From: Chrysophaeum taylorii
Lineage: Eukaryota; Sar; Pelagophyceae; Pelagomonadales; Pelagomonadaceae
Direction of reading: 5' to 3'
Length of the DNA stretch: 64,000 bases
NCBI GenBank assembly: GCA_029834535.1
Contig: JAQMWT010000481.1
Location: 43,980 to 107,979, forward strand
A model generated the notes under the pieces. It ran no database searches. It had not been told where the DNA came from and saw only the letters and a program-made list of their open reading frames with translations. The position numbers were made by a program, and so were the translations under genes. This document shows, in pieces, positions 41,001-50,560 of the stretch (its first letter is position 1; each line of letters begins with the position of its first letter).

Positions 41001-41721
41001 CGTTTGGTCGTCCCGGGCGATGCGGTGCCCCAGTGCACGGCCATCTCCCGCCACTGGTCGTTAGAAATCTCGTCATCACTGATGACGGTTCTTGCTTCGT
41101 CGTCGCCGTCTAGCAAATGCAGGTCGTCCTCGTTGGGGTCATCGCCGCCCTGGCGGACAACCTCGTCGCCTACCGCGGTGAACTGGAGGCTTGTCTTCCG
41201 AAGTCATCGGCGCCCGGAACAACGTCGCCACCCGACTCGTTCCCGTCGAGGGCCGAGTCACTCGTCGACGCGTGATCCGCGCGACTCACGCAAGATGGTG
41301 CCTCGCGGCCACCGCCCGCACTGCCTGTTGCCTCGGTAAGGTTGGGGGCGTGCTCGTCCCCGAGTGCGCTGAAAAGCGGCCTGGCCCGCGAACTCCCGCC
41401 ACGTGCGAGCTCGCTGAGAATCTCGGCGCTGCTCGCCCTCCCGTCGCTCGACGCGTGCAACGCGTCGTTGCTAGTTCGCGCAGATTTTTCTTGGAAGGTG
41501 GACACCGTGCACGACGGCGGCTGGTCTGGCGAAGCCACCTGCTTCGGTGGACACACCACGAGCCGCGTCGAGGTCTTCGTCGACTGAAGCAGGTGCCTTC
41601 CGACAGGCACCGCAGTCCCTCGTGCGCGGTCTCGACGATTTTGATACGGCGCACCAGGCTCGGTGGTCTGAGGTGGGTCGCGATGCGCTTCTGCAGTCCC
41701 TCGCGAGACTCGAGTTCGCAT
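38036..41721 (-). pseudogene. Long frame-shifted coding remnant, unknown family
   Basis: Minus-strand protein-like segments follow each other for 3.7 kb, changing frame every 250-550 bp. In order they include SDDEISNDQWREMAVHW (about 41.05 kb), LPLAVRVDERDQVRKSGSG (about 40.77 kb), MPHVCPKCPTTTAS (40.6 kb), ALWYHHDAYVLNNNKRADDD (40.3 kb), VLQVASRIDEPSTLRVRYTI (40.2 kb), NVLDIARLEYVVALEPNA (39.65 kb), FKAAHAIEMINEIYKRNKNQ (39.35 kb), ENFVVLPWTGTMRNDDPNGS (39.2 kb), NWIILDIDEDGHRANVRVGG (38.83 kb) and LGNNVDAYKNLVLVASIP (38.7 kb). The junctions mostly lack splice signals, and at least one (about 40.36 kb) looks like a single-base indel. I read this as one large decayed gene or mobile-element gene, or a locus with assembly indels. 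I cannot name the family. Confidence 0.4.
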
Positions 41722-43748
41722 TCACGTGAGTCGAGCCCTTTAAGTTCGTTCTGCGCACACCGTGCCGAGTCCCCGTCATCGATCGCTCTGAGCTTTGATT
41801 TATCCAGTGTGGCTTGCGATGCTCTTGTTTTACGTATTTTTTTTGCCGCCAGAAGAAGTGACGCTTGTTTGAAGTAAATCTGCTATGATAGAGGAGGTAC
41901 TCAATTTTTGCCAGAGCCGCTCGCCTGCGTCGGATCTCGAAGAGCTCGCATTTGGCGGCGCGCCGAACCACCACCTCCGCCGCATTCCAAGACGGCTGGA
42001 GCCTGGTCCAGACGTCTGTCGTCGCAGCTGCATTGATGTCGGCGAAAGCTCCAAGCGCGCCGCGAAGTTCGCCGATAAGCTTCTCGCAGTACCGCTCCGC
42101 GCCCTCTGCCGGCGACTGAGTGCGCTTTTGAACCTCCGCAGGCGATGCTCCCTCGTCGGCGCGAGGCTCGACGACCACTCTCGTGGTTTTGCCCCACGAG
42201 AAATTTGCGCCGTTTCCACAAAACATTCCCACAAAGCCTCCGCGGATCTTTTTGTGCCAATGCTGGGACGCCGGACCGACTCGGCCGCAGCATCACGCTA
42301 CAAAGGCAATGAATCGGCTCAAACACGGTGCTCCACGAGCAAAATGACCCAACGCCAAGACGGCAACAAAGCACAACGTCGGACGCGTGACGGGTGCTTG
42401 GAACGTCCCGCTCGGAACGCTGGTTGACAGATCGGTCCCTTGGGCCACTGTCTGCTCTGCACGCCGAGGTGACCCCAGTCAAGGTTCTTGGACTGCGCCA
42501 GCTCCGTCGTCGCCACGCAGCGACGCGGCGCCTCGGCCTCGCCCGTCGAGACAGCGTGTTCCGCTGTTGAGCATCGCACACGACTCGTGGGTTTCTTTCG
42601 GCGACGGCGAACATCGCGTTCATGGCGCATAATCCCCCAGCGCGATGCGTAGAGGCGGATTTCACAGTATCCTGAGAGCGCGAGGACGGGGGCGCAAAAT
42701 TGCGAGGGACTCGCCGAGCGCGGCGATGTTTAAGAGAACCGTCAATGCGTCCGTGCCTCGCGAAAGGACTGCGTAATCTCGCGAGCCCGTCTCCGCCGCC
42801 AATGCAGACGATGCTGGTGTTGTGTGCAGATTTTCAGAGGCTAATACCGCGACCGCGCACGCAACGATCACAATCTTGTTCGCAGTCGACGCCCACGCGG
42901 CCCTGCACATCTTGTTTTGCTCCGGAGTCCCACGTCGATTGTGAGGACACTTCGATTCCCGAGTTGATCGAAGATACGTCGGAGAGCGAAATCACCGATC
43001 ATGATAGCGCGCCCTTTGGAGCACCGATCGACTTTCACGTGACCAGTGATGGCCACTTACTTTCGACTTTGTCGACGGGGACGACGCCATTTTCTTTTCC
43101 AGGGTCCCCCGACGAGCCGAATATGAGCAGACCACATCCCCGCGGGCCTCCAGCACCGCGTCCAAACGCCCGGCCGCCTCCTTGTGCACGGAGGCCTTGC
43201 GCTTGCGGGAGGGCCTTGTTCTCCGCCGCTTGATCTTCTTCTTCTTCATCTTCTTAATTGCTATACCAGCATCTCGCTCGACAGCCGTTCGCTAGCGACC
43301 ACATCGGCGCCCGACCCGCCCATCTCACCGAGAGCAGCCATAGACCCCGTGGCCATGTCTTCCGTCACACGTGCTAAACCGGCGCGCTTGTTGTTCTCGC
43401 CGCCCACTTGACGCCGGCGCTGATGCCGACGCCGGCGGCGGCGACGGCGGCAATGCTTGGCAACCGTTTCTTCCGCGGGGTGTGCCGTAGTGAGGCACTT
43501 GCGTGCATCACTCTCATCAACTCAGCTACAGCCTTCGTGTCCATCAGCCTTCTTTTTCAACGGCGTTCTTGGGCCTTGAAGCAGAATAGTTCGTTCTGTG
43601 GCATTCGAAACCTACTTACAACGGACCGTTTTTGATCCAACGGCATTAGTGGCTGGCGGCGCAGCAGGGGCTTTTGGGTTTAGGAGTGTTATTAAACTAG
43701 GTTAAAGGACGAAGAAGCGTGCACTAATTCAAGCAGCAACTTAGATTG
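41722..43748. other. Gene-poor region with a diverged repeat segment
   Basis: No intact gene. Fragments include NAAEVVVRRAAKCELFEIRR on the minus strand near 41.95 kb. On the plus strand, about 42930-43130 reads DCEDTSIPELIEDTSESEIT and then LSTGTTPFSFPGSP. That block resembles two blocks near 61.70 and 63.01 kb in the repetitive right end (shared Ser/Thr-Gly-Thr-Thr core and GGGGACGACGC at DNA level), so it is probably a diverged member of the same repeat or element family. Confidence 0.4.
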
Positions 43749-44189
43749 GTGGGGGTTTCGTCGTCGTCGTTGCGGTCGGGCCGCGACCCCCACGCGCTAC
43801 AGGGCTACGCGCCCTTCCGAGGCCCGAGCCGCCCTACACGGAAGAGGCAGTCGTAGCGCTTTGTATGAACCCCCTCGCGCGCAACGACGAGACGAGCCCC
43901 ACAAGAACGTCGGGTTGGAGGTGTGCTGGAGGTTCTCCGGCGACATATGCCGCGCCGCCGTCGGCGGATCCCTCGCCGTCTACCCTGGTAGGGCAGGGTT
44001 TTGTCCCGGATCAACGCGACCACGACCCGCAGCGCGATGGCGACGGTGCTGGCGAACGTCACCACGGTCGACGGCCGAGACCGCGCCTTTTTGTGGACCC
44101 TCCAGCAACAACGACGGCCGCCCCTCCAGGACTGCTGGCTCGTCTACGAGTGCCTGGCCCTCGACAAGGCCCTCCTCAAGACGCTTTGA
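43749..44189 (+). pseudogene. Broken inverted copy of the 33.6-34.1 kb gene
   Basis: DNA nearly identical to the minus-strand gene at 33593-34108 lies here in the opposite orientation. The N-terminal leader is replaced. A 4-bp insertion near 43888 shifts the frame (CNDE region). About 50 bp encoding the NYAHNPTFGSM segment are missing near 43980. The C-terminal part (VDGRDRAFLWTLQQQRRP through to ALLKTL and the stop) is kept almost unchanged. Similarity continues past the stop to about 44430, matching 33592-33360 near the transporter start. No intact frame remains, so I call a pseudogene in a segmental duplication of about 0.7 kb. Confidence 0.85.
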
Positions 44190-44490
44190 TATAGGAACCT
44201 CCGCCTTTCTTTAAGGCATCCCGCACCACGTCGTCCCCCAAACCCCTAAACCGTATAGTTCCTTCTAGGCATCCTTCGCCTCTCCACACACGCCGTCTGT
44301 GCCCCCCCGTCCTGAGATCGATCGACTTTCAAGACCCTCTCTCCCTCTCTCTCTCCCTCCCGCGGCCCGCAAGAAGACCGCCGATGTGGAGTTGGGCGTT
44401 GAAGCTGAAGCGGCGAGGGATGGCGTCCTACTATTCGCTCCGTTGTCTTTTGTTGGTGATTTCAGGGCGCTCCTTACTTACCTACTTCCC

Positions 44491-45324
44491 CTAGGCACGA
44501 GCGTGTTCTGAGGGTGTCTGGGCGGTGATAGAAAGGGCGTGGGGCATCAGGTCCTCGCCCAATAGCGCATAGATAAGCTGGTGGCGCTTCACGCGGGGGA
44601 GGTCCTCGAAACACGACGCCACGATCCGGAGGGCGAAGTGCGACTCACCCCCCGCGCCGCGAGCCCCGGCGTGGCCAGCGTGTTGGTCCGACTCGTCCTC
44701 GAGCTCGATCGAGCTGGGCTGGAGCATCTGGAGCTTCTCCAGCATGGCCCGCGCCCGAGGCCCTCGTTGCGTCGTGGTCCCCGCCGTCGTGCTTTCGTCG
44801 TCGGCGGGTCGCAACGACGAGGCCTTATTTTGCATGACGGCCAGCATGTTCATGAACCCGTTGGTGCGTCCGGGCGTGAGACTCGCCGCGATGCCGGCCG
44901 TGCGGATGAAGCTGGGGTCGACCTTGGCGATAGCATCTGGCGTACTCCCGGAGAGGCCCTTGACGAGGAGCGTCACCAGGCCCTTGGTCAGCTGGGCGTC
45001 AGAGTCGCCCGAGAAGGAGACAGTCCCGTCTCGTTCGAGCCTCGCGTCGATATGGACCGTCGAGAGGCACCCGGGCACCTTGTTCTCCGGCGCCTTGAGC
45101 TCGGGGGCCATCGGGGGGCACTCCGCCGCCCAGTAGAGCAGCTGTTTGTAGCGAAACTTGTCGTCGGGGAGCTTTGCGAGCGACTCGACTAATCCCGCGA
45201 GCGCGGGTGGAAGCTCGGACGACGCCTCGACGGCAGCCCAGAGGTGAGTACCGCGGGCGCGGGGGGAGGGGGCGACGACGAAGCCCGAGACGACACCCGC
45301 AAGCCAAAACAGTAGTAGTAGCAT
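44491..45324 (-). CDS. SufE-BolA fusion, plastid Fe-S cluster assembly
   Basis: A 277-aa single-exon protein with the ATG at 45324. A pre-sequence MLLLLFWLAGVVSGFVVAP ends in a G-F junction typical of secondary-plastid import. SufE follows (about residues 40-170): LAGLVESLAKLPDDKFRYKQ, then NKVPGCLSTVHI with the sulfur-accepting cysteine (residue 86), then KGLSGSTPDAI. A linker of about 20 residues leads to a BolA domain (about 193-270): MLEKLQMLQPSSIELEDESD, HFALRIVASCFE and RHQLIYALLGEDL. SufE takes sulfur from the cysteine desulfurase SufS and activates it; BolA pairs with monothiol glutaredoxins. The same fusion is known as SufE1 in plant plastids. The gene is head to head with the ACBP-ankyrin gene, with 33 bp between the two start codons. 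Confidence 0.93.
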   Translation of the reverse strand: MLLLLFWLAGVVSGFVVAPSPRARGTHLWAAVEASSELPPALAGLVESLAKLPDDKFRYKQLLYWAAECPPMAPELKAPENKVPGCLSTVHIDARLERDGTVSFSGDSDAQLTKGLVTLLVKGLSGSTPDAIAKVDPSFIRTAGIAASLTPGRTNGFMNMLAVMQNKASSLRPADDESTTAGTTTQRGPRARAMLEKLQMLQPSSIELEDESDQHAGHAGARGAGGESHFALRIVASCFEDLPRVKRHQLIYALLGEDLMPHALSITAQTPSEHARA

Positions 45325-45357
45325 GTTGAAGTGTGCGTCAGCAGCAGCAGCCGTCGG

Positions 45358-46047
45358 ATGGAAGACGAGTTTGAGGCCGCGGCGAATATCGTTCGCGCGA
45401 AAGCGGGGGGTCTCGACCCCCAGCTCCAGCTGGCCTTGTACGGCCTCTACAAGCAGGCGACGGTCGGCGACTGCGATTCGCCGCAACCCTGGGGCTTGGA
45501 GGCCAGGGCAAAGTGGAAAGCCTGGAAGGAGCAACGAGGAATTCCGAGCGACGCGGCGAAGCGAGCCTACGTGGACCTCGCCGCAACCATCCCCGCGTCG
45601 CAGGGCTTGGGTATCGCCGTCAGCACGCCCGTCGCTCAAGCCCTCGGTGACGACGACATCGGCATGACGCCCCTCATGGAGGCAGCGTCCGAGGGAAACC
45701 TTTCTAGACTCGACGCCTTGCTTTCGGGGGAAGACAACGATCCTTCTGCTGCTGCTGCTGCTCTCGAGGCGACCGACGCCGACGGCCGCACGGCGCTTCA
45801 CTGGGCCGCCGACCGCGGCCGGGTCGACGCCTGCGCCTGCTTGCTCGCGGCCGGCGCCGCGATCGACGCGCGAGACAACGACGGCGTGACCCCGCTGGCC
45901 TATGCGGTCATCTGCGACCACGAGGACGTCCTTCGACTCCTCGCAGACAGGGGCGCCGACCCCCGCCTCGCCGACAACGCGGGCGATTCCCCGATGGAGC
46001 TGGCGTCGTCGGACCACGTCAGAGCCCTCCTCCTCCTAAAAAGCTGA
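45358..46047 (+). CDS. Acyl-CoA-binding protein with ankyrin repeats (ACBD6-like)
   Basis: A 229-aa single-exon protein from the ATG at 45358 (MEDEFEAAANIV). The ACBP domain (about residues 5-85) has LQLALYGLYKQATVGDC, PWGLEARAKWKAWKEQRG and AAKRAYVDLA, with the Tyr and Lys residues that hold the acyl-CoA. Ankyrin repeats follow (about 105-225): GMTPLMEAASEGNLSRLDAL, DGRTALHWAADRGRVDACAC and DGVTPLAYAVICDHEDVLRL, then NAGDSPMELA. This arrangement matches ACBD6 and plant ACBP1/2 without their membrane anchor, so it is likely a cytosolic carrier of long-chain acyl-CoAs. A run of Ala comes from a GCT repeat. The very short gap to the SufE-BolA start implies a shared promoter. Confidence 0.93.
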   Translation: MEDEFEAAANIVRAKAGGLDPQLQLALYGLYKQATVGDCDSPQPWGLEARAKWKAWKEQRGIPSDAAKRAYVDLAATIPASQGLGIAVSTPVAQALGDDDIGMTPLMEAASEGNLSRLDALLSGEDNDPSAAAAALEATDADGRTALHWAADRGRVDACACLLAAGAAIDARDNDGVTPLAYAVICDHEDVLRLLADRGADPRLADNAGDSPMELASSDHVRALLLLKS

Positions 46048-46080
46048 TGATATTAAATCCTTACTACTAATCGACAGATG

Positions 46081-46640
46081 TTTGTCTGTCTGTCTGTCTG
46101 TCTGTTTGTTTGTTTGTCTTTAAATGACGACTGCTAAGAGGGGGGTGTGTGTGGGGAGCATGAAGGATGTGGGTGGGTTTGTGGGGTATGAGGGATGTGC
46201 CTGACGGGCGGAGATAAGTACGCGGGACCTAGTCGGGGTCATCGCCGAGTGTTTGTTTGTCTTTAAATGTCGACTGCTAAGAGGGGGGCGTGTGTGGGGA
46301 GCACGAAGGATGTGGGTGGGTTTGTGGGGTACGAGGGATGTGCCTGACGGGCGGAGATAAGTACGCGGGACCTAGTCGGGGTCATCGCTGAGGCGTGGGG
46401 TAGGCGAAGAGAGGACGGGCTCCGCCCGTAGGTCGTACGCGTGCTGCCGTTTGTCTTTAAATGTCGACTGCTAAGAGGGGGGGGGGTGTGTGGGGAACAT
46501 GAAGGATGTGGGTGGGTTTGTGGGGTATGAGGGATGTGCCTGACGGGCGGAGATAAGTACGCGGGACCTAGTCGGGGTCATCGCCGAGGCGTGGGGCCGG
46601 CGAAGAAAGGACGGGCCCCGCCCGTAGGTCGTACGCATGC
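46081..46640. repeat. Three-copy tandem repeat (143- and 194-bp spacing)
   Basis: Three near-identical units begin at the sequence TAAATG(A/T)CGACTGC at 46121, 46264 and 46458. Each continues with a G-rich block (AGGATGTGGGTGGGTTTGTG) and then CCTGACGGGCGGAGATAAG and CCTAGTCGGGGTCATCGC. Copies two and three also carry a 50-bp extension with the small palindrome ACGGGC-TCC/CCC-GCCCGT. A GTCT/GTTT run (46081-46119) precedes the array. No gene is seen. Confidence 0.85.
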
Positions 46641-47730
46641 TGCCGCCGGACGTATGTGCGACGAAGGGTGTTCCCCGACTTAGGGTAAGGATCAGGTAGG
46701 CCCACGAGCCAGGGCATTCATCCTCCGAAGCCGTCTACGGCGACCTCGCAGACTATTTCCACGACCCGCGGCGGCTCTTTCAGCGCGCCATTCTCACGCC
46801 CCGTCGAAACGATGTTGTCGATGCTGACAACGCGCGCATGACCGCGGCCTTTTTTTCCCGGAGACGAGGCGTCGGAGTTCTTTTCGGCCGACTAGGTTGG
46901 GTCGGAAGACGACGCCTCGCTCTCAAGAGTCGAGTTTTGAACTCCCCGACAACCAACGGCATGCTGACTTTGATCGCGAGCTTAAAGTCTTCGCAACCTC
47001 GACCCGTCGCACGGCCACTGCAACGGTACCAGATACATGATCGATCGTGTCGTTGTCACCGAGGCTCCTCCAACCTGTATCCCTTAAGGCCCGCCGACGC
47101 CAAACGATCACCAAGAGCCAGGGCCAGACGCCCCGCGAGGTCGGCGTCCTCTTGGCGAAGCCCGTCTTCTGCCACGTCCAGCTCTACGTGGCTCTCTGTC
47201 GATCGGCAACCCCGAGGATATCCTCTTCTTGGTCGACGACTCCACCCTACCCCACACGTGCTGCGCAATACCGATAAGCCCCCTCCCGGCGTCTGCACGT
47301 GCACTATAGGTTAACTTACTGGGACCAGGTGAACTTACTGGAACCAGGTGAACTTACTGGGGTTAGAGATTGGGATTAGGTGAACTTAGTGACCAGGTGA
47401 ACTTACTGGGACCAAGTGCGAACTTACTGGGGCTTTTAGAGTAAACTCAAAGCTTAGCGGCGTGTGCGGATAAAAGCAGCTTAGATTGGCGGGGGTGAGA
47501 GCGACGAGCTCAAAGGAGAGTGGGGTGAGTGGGTGTGGGTTTACGCCGAACTAAAGAGATTGGGTTTACGCCGAATATTTACTGGGGTTAGAGATTGGGA
47601 CTAGGTGAACTTAACGGGGTGAAAATGCTGGGGTTAGAGATTGGGACTAGGTGAACTTACTGGCCTGCACTTGCAAATAACAATAATAACCCTGTTGCCT
47701 TGGTACGACACCGAAACTGAAGCACCGAAG
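46641..47730. repeat. Intergenic region with GAACTTACTGG tandem repeats
   Basis: No supported gene at 46641-47310. From about 47311 to 47665 a short motif (GAACTTACTGG followed by GACCAGGT, GAACCAGGT or GGTTAGAGATTGGGA) is repeated about nine times with variation. This is an imperfect minisatellite of about 19-40 bp units. It ends just before the next gene. Confidence 0.7.
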
Positions 47731-48151
47731 ATGACAGAAGAAGAAGAAGATCATGGACCGTCCCTCCACCGCGCCGAGGAAAAGTCGGCGCTCGGAGCGG
47801 AGACGCTCGAGCGATTCGCGTCCGACGACACCGCTTTTTACGAGGTTGTATCTGCCAAGGACCTCCTCGAAGCCAACGCCGCGACGTTCTCGACGACGAC
47901 GACGACGACGACGACGCTTCCCTGGAACCCCGCGAACGAGGACGCCGTCGTCGTCGCCCGCAACTCGATGAGCCCGCTCGACACGACGAGCCCAGCCAAA
48001 TCTGAGGGCAATGTGTCCAGCACGTGCTTCGACGACCGCGACACCACGGCGAGCGCGACCACGCTTCGCGTCATGCGCGCTGCCTTCGTGGTCACGCTCC
48101 GCGACGCCAAAAAAAAAACGCCGCGCCCTCGTTTTTTCTTCCCCTTGTTGG

Positions 48152-48184
<33 letters not shown>

Positions 48185-48237
48185 TGATTCCTTCGCGGCG
48201 GCCGCCGCCGGTGGTGAAGCACCAAAAGGAGGGTTGA
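47731..48237 (+). CDS. Hypothetical acidic protein
   Basis: A 168-aa frame from the ATG at 47731 (MTEEEEDHGPSLHRAEEKSA). It is acidic and Ser/Thr-rich, with a poly-Thr run from an ACG repeat, then a basic C-terminal part (MRAAFVVTLRDAKKKTPRP) and a run of nine Cys from a TGC repeat. The sequence at the TGC repeat ends CTGCCAG, which looks like a polypyrimidine tract and 3' splice site, so the Cys run may actually be intronic and the C-terminus different. No family recognised. Confidence 0.4.
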
Positions 48238-48267
48238 TGATAATCAGCACCACCAATGTAATAAATA

Positions 48268-48984
48268 TTAAGAGGAGGCCGCCCCTTCTTCGTCCGTCGT
48301 TGTGAGCTGGATGGCGACGAGGCGTTTGTCCGCGTCGACCTTGATGACGTCGGGTTCGACGTTGGGGCCGAAGAAGACCTTATACTTCTTGAGTCGCTGT
48401 TCGTCGGCCCAGTCGTAGAAGGGTGTTTCCGGAGAGGAGAAGATCATCGAAAATTTCAGCTGCCCCCCCTTGTCCTTGGCGAGCTGGAGGTAACGGAGTT
48501 GGGGGTAGTCGGAGCCGGGGGGAACGAGGCCCAGGGCCTTGACCGTCGTGTCGAGGTGCGCCTCGTCTCCGTAGCGGTGTCGGGTGACGTCCTGGCGCAC
48601 CTTCTTGAGGGTGTCGGTGGCCTTGGCCTCCCAAAGGGCTTCGAGCTCGGCGTCGTCGCCGTCGTATTCGATCGACACCGGTTCGAGCTCGGCGTACTGG
48701 AGGGCGAAGCCAATGAGAAGGATGGGGATGCCGTAGATAAAGCCCAGCGACGAAAGGCCGGCCTGGCCCTGGCTCGAAAAGAATTCGGCGAAAGAGGCGC
48801 CGGTGATGACAACGCCAGCACCGAGGAAGCTCTTGGCCAGAGAGAAGCCGCGGATCTCAATCGGCGGCTCGCCGGCCGTGTTGAACCCGCCGGCCGTCAC
48901 CTTCTCGGCGTGCAGCTTGAGTGGCGCCAGGTGCGGCTTGGGCGCCTGGAAGGCGGCAGCGCACGTCAAAAAGATCAAGAACAT
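48268..48984 (-). CDS. DUF2854 plastid membrane protein
   Basis: A 238-aa single-exon protein with the ATG at 48984. MFLIFLTCAAAFQAPKP is a textbook secondary-plastid leader: a signal peptide with the A-F-Q-A-P cleavage motif. The mature protein starts GEPPIEIRGFSLAKSFLGAG and has two membrane helices (AGVVITGASFAEFFSS, then LGFIYGIPILLIGFALQYAE) with ELEPVSIEYDGDDAELEA after them. The order and motifs match DUF2854 proteins of cyanobacteria and plant thylakoids, whose role is not established. The C-terminal part (FFGPNVEPDVIKVDADKRLV) is soluble. It is head to head with the polyQ gene with 51 bp between the start codons. Confidence 0.88.
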   Translation of the reverse strand: MFLIFLTCAAAFQAPKPHLAPLKLHAEKVTAGGFNTAGEPPIEIRGFSLAKSFLGAGVVITGASFAEFFSSQGQAGLSSLGFIYGIPILLIGFALQYAELEPVSIEYDGDDAELEALWEAKATDTLKKVRQDVTRHRYGDEAHLDTTVKALGLVPPGSDYPQLRYLQLAKDKGGQLKFSMIFSSPETPFYDWADEQRLKKYKVFFGPNVEPDVIKVDADKRLVAIQLTTTDEEGAASS

Positions 48985-49035
48985 CGTCAGTAGTCGTCGT
49001 GCCACCTCACACGCGGGTAAGCTATAAGGGGTGTG

Positions 49036-49747
49036 ATGGAGACGGCAGCGGCCCCCGTAGCGCGGCGTAGGGAAAAGAAGGTGAGCAAGAAGTCGCTCCT
49101 TGCGGAGGACGAGGAGGTGGAGGCGGAGGTAGAGGAGGAGGAGGAGGATGAGGAGGAGGAGCCCCCACCGAAGCGGGGTCGCGTGAAGCGTAAAAAGTAC
49201 GACGCCGAGCTCGTGTCCCGCGAGGACAAGGCGCTGCGCGGCGTCGAGTTCAACGACGACGGCGAACGGTGGCGCGTGCTGAGCGTCGACTACAACTCTG
49301 AGCACCAGGCTATCGTGGCTTATTACCACGCGGTCGACGACGACCCCGACGACTGCGAGTTCTCGACGCTAGAGGAGGTCAAGGGCTGGATAGAGCGGAG
49401 TCGCGAGGAGGAGGAGGAGAAGGAGGACGACCCCCCACGCATTAAGAAGAAAAAAATTGAGCCATTGCTGCACGCGGAGGACGACGAGCCGGCCACCGAG
49501 ATCGCCCGCCCCCTCAAGAAAAAAAAGAAAAAGAAGAAGAAAAAGCAGGCTCCGCGGCCGCCTCCCGTCGACCCCCCCCCTCCCGTCGACCCCCCCCCTC
49601 CGCGGCCCGTAAGCAGGCCACACGTCGAGTCGGAAACCGAGAAAAAAGCCCGCTTGGCCCGCGAGCTCATGGCCAGAGCCACCGCGCTACACCGCCAACA
49701 ACAACAACAACAACAACAGCAACAACAACAACAACAACAACAACAGC

Positions 49748-49803
<56 letters not shown>

Positions 49804-50097
49804 CCCTGGCACCCGCCTCCGCGGGCCTACCCGCCCCAACCCCAACCACCGCCACCAAGAGGTGCCTACCCCCCGCGCGGATCGCCTCCGCGCGGACCCC
49901 CTCCCAGGCACCCGCCTCTGCGCCACTACGACCAACCACCTCCGCGCCACCACCATCACCAACGCGGCCCGCCGCCGCAACAACATCGCGGCCCCCCGCC
50001 TCCCCGCCACCATCCAAGACCCTACCACAACGCCTATCCCCCGCCTCGTCCCGCCGACGACGAGGGCCTCGGCCTACCCCAGCTCGGCGGATACTGA
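49036..50097 (+). CDS. Nuclear-type protein with long polyQ tract
   Basis: A 353-aa protein from the ATG at 49036. The N-terminus is basic then acidic (RREKKVSKKSLL, then a Glu run). A compact segment follows at about residues 68-118: VEFNDDGERWRVLSVDYN and AIVAYYHAVDD, resembling a small Tudor/SAWADEE-like beta-barrel, though I cannot assign it firmly. Then come Lys runs likely to act as nuclear signals, Pro-Val-Asp-Pro repeats, a short helix (KARLARELMARATALHR), and about 37 Gln encoded mainly by CAA. The C-terminal 95 residues are Pro/His/Arg-rich. A chromatin or RNA-binding scaffold is a guess. The Gln tract is a mixed CAA/CAG repeat likely to vary in length. Confidence 0.7.
49696..49803 (+). 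repeat. CAA/CAG repeat encoding polyQ
   Basis: A run of about 36 codons, nearly all CAA with a few CAG, lies inside the preceding gene and encodes an uninterrupted Gln tract. It is the longest trinucleotide repeat in the window. Confidence 0.95.
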
Positions 50098-50560
50098 CGA
50101 CGACGACGACGACGGCACTTCTCCTATTCTCTATCCCACCCACCCTACGTACGTTTCCCCACCTGGCGATGGTTTTCTAAGAAAGAAGCTAAATATAAAG
50201 GGAAGAGGCCGTGGGTCGAGACGAACGCCTCGTTTTGATGCCATTGACCACACTAAGAAGAGATACAGCGTAATATTAGTGTGCTGAGCATGCAAACAAC
50301 TCCCAGGCTCAAAGAGCCAGAATGGATGCAAGCAGGGAGAGAAGAAGCACGCAAAATGTGCACAAAAAAAAGAATCAAGGCCATATGGATGTTAGGAAGA
50401 AACGTCGGGGGCACGTGGTTTTTCGGAGGCAGTGCTGCCACGACCGTTGTGCCACTGATGGAGGTAGAGATTTCCAGGCAAGCCGCCAAGGCTGCCGCAG
50501 TCCCAAGGCAGAAAAGTGACGCAGATTTTTTCTGCGTTTCGAGGAGAGAGACCCAACGAA

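Noticed and set aside
44491-46017. 508-codon minus-strand frame extending across the ACBP gene
   Set aside because: The part beyond 45324 is antisense to the ACBP-ankyrin gene; the SufE-BolA leader peptide starts at the ATG at 45324.
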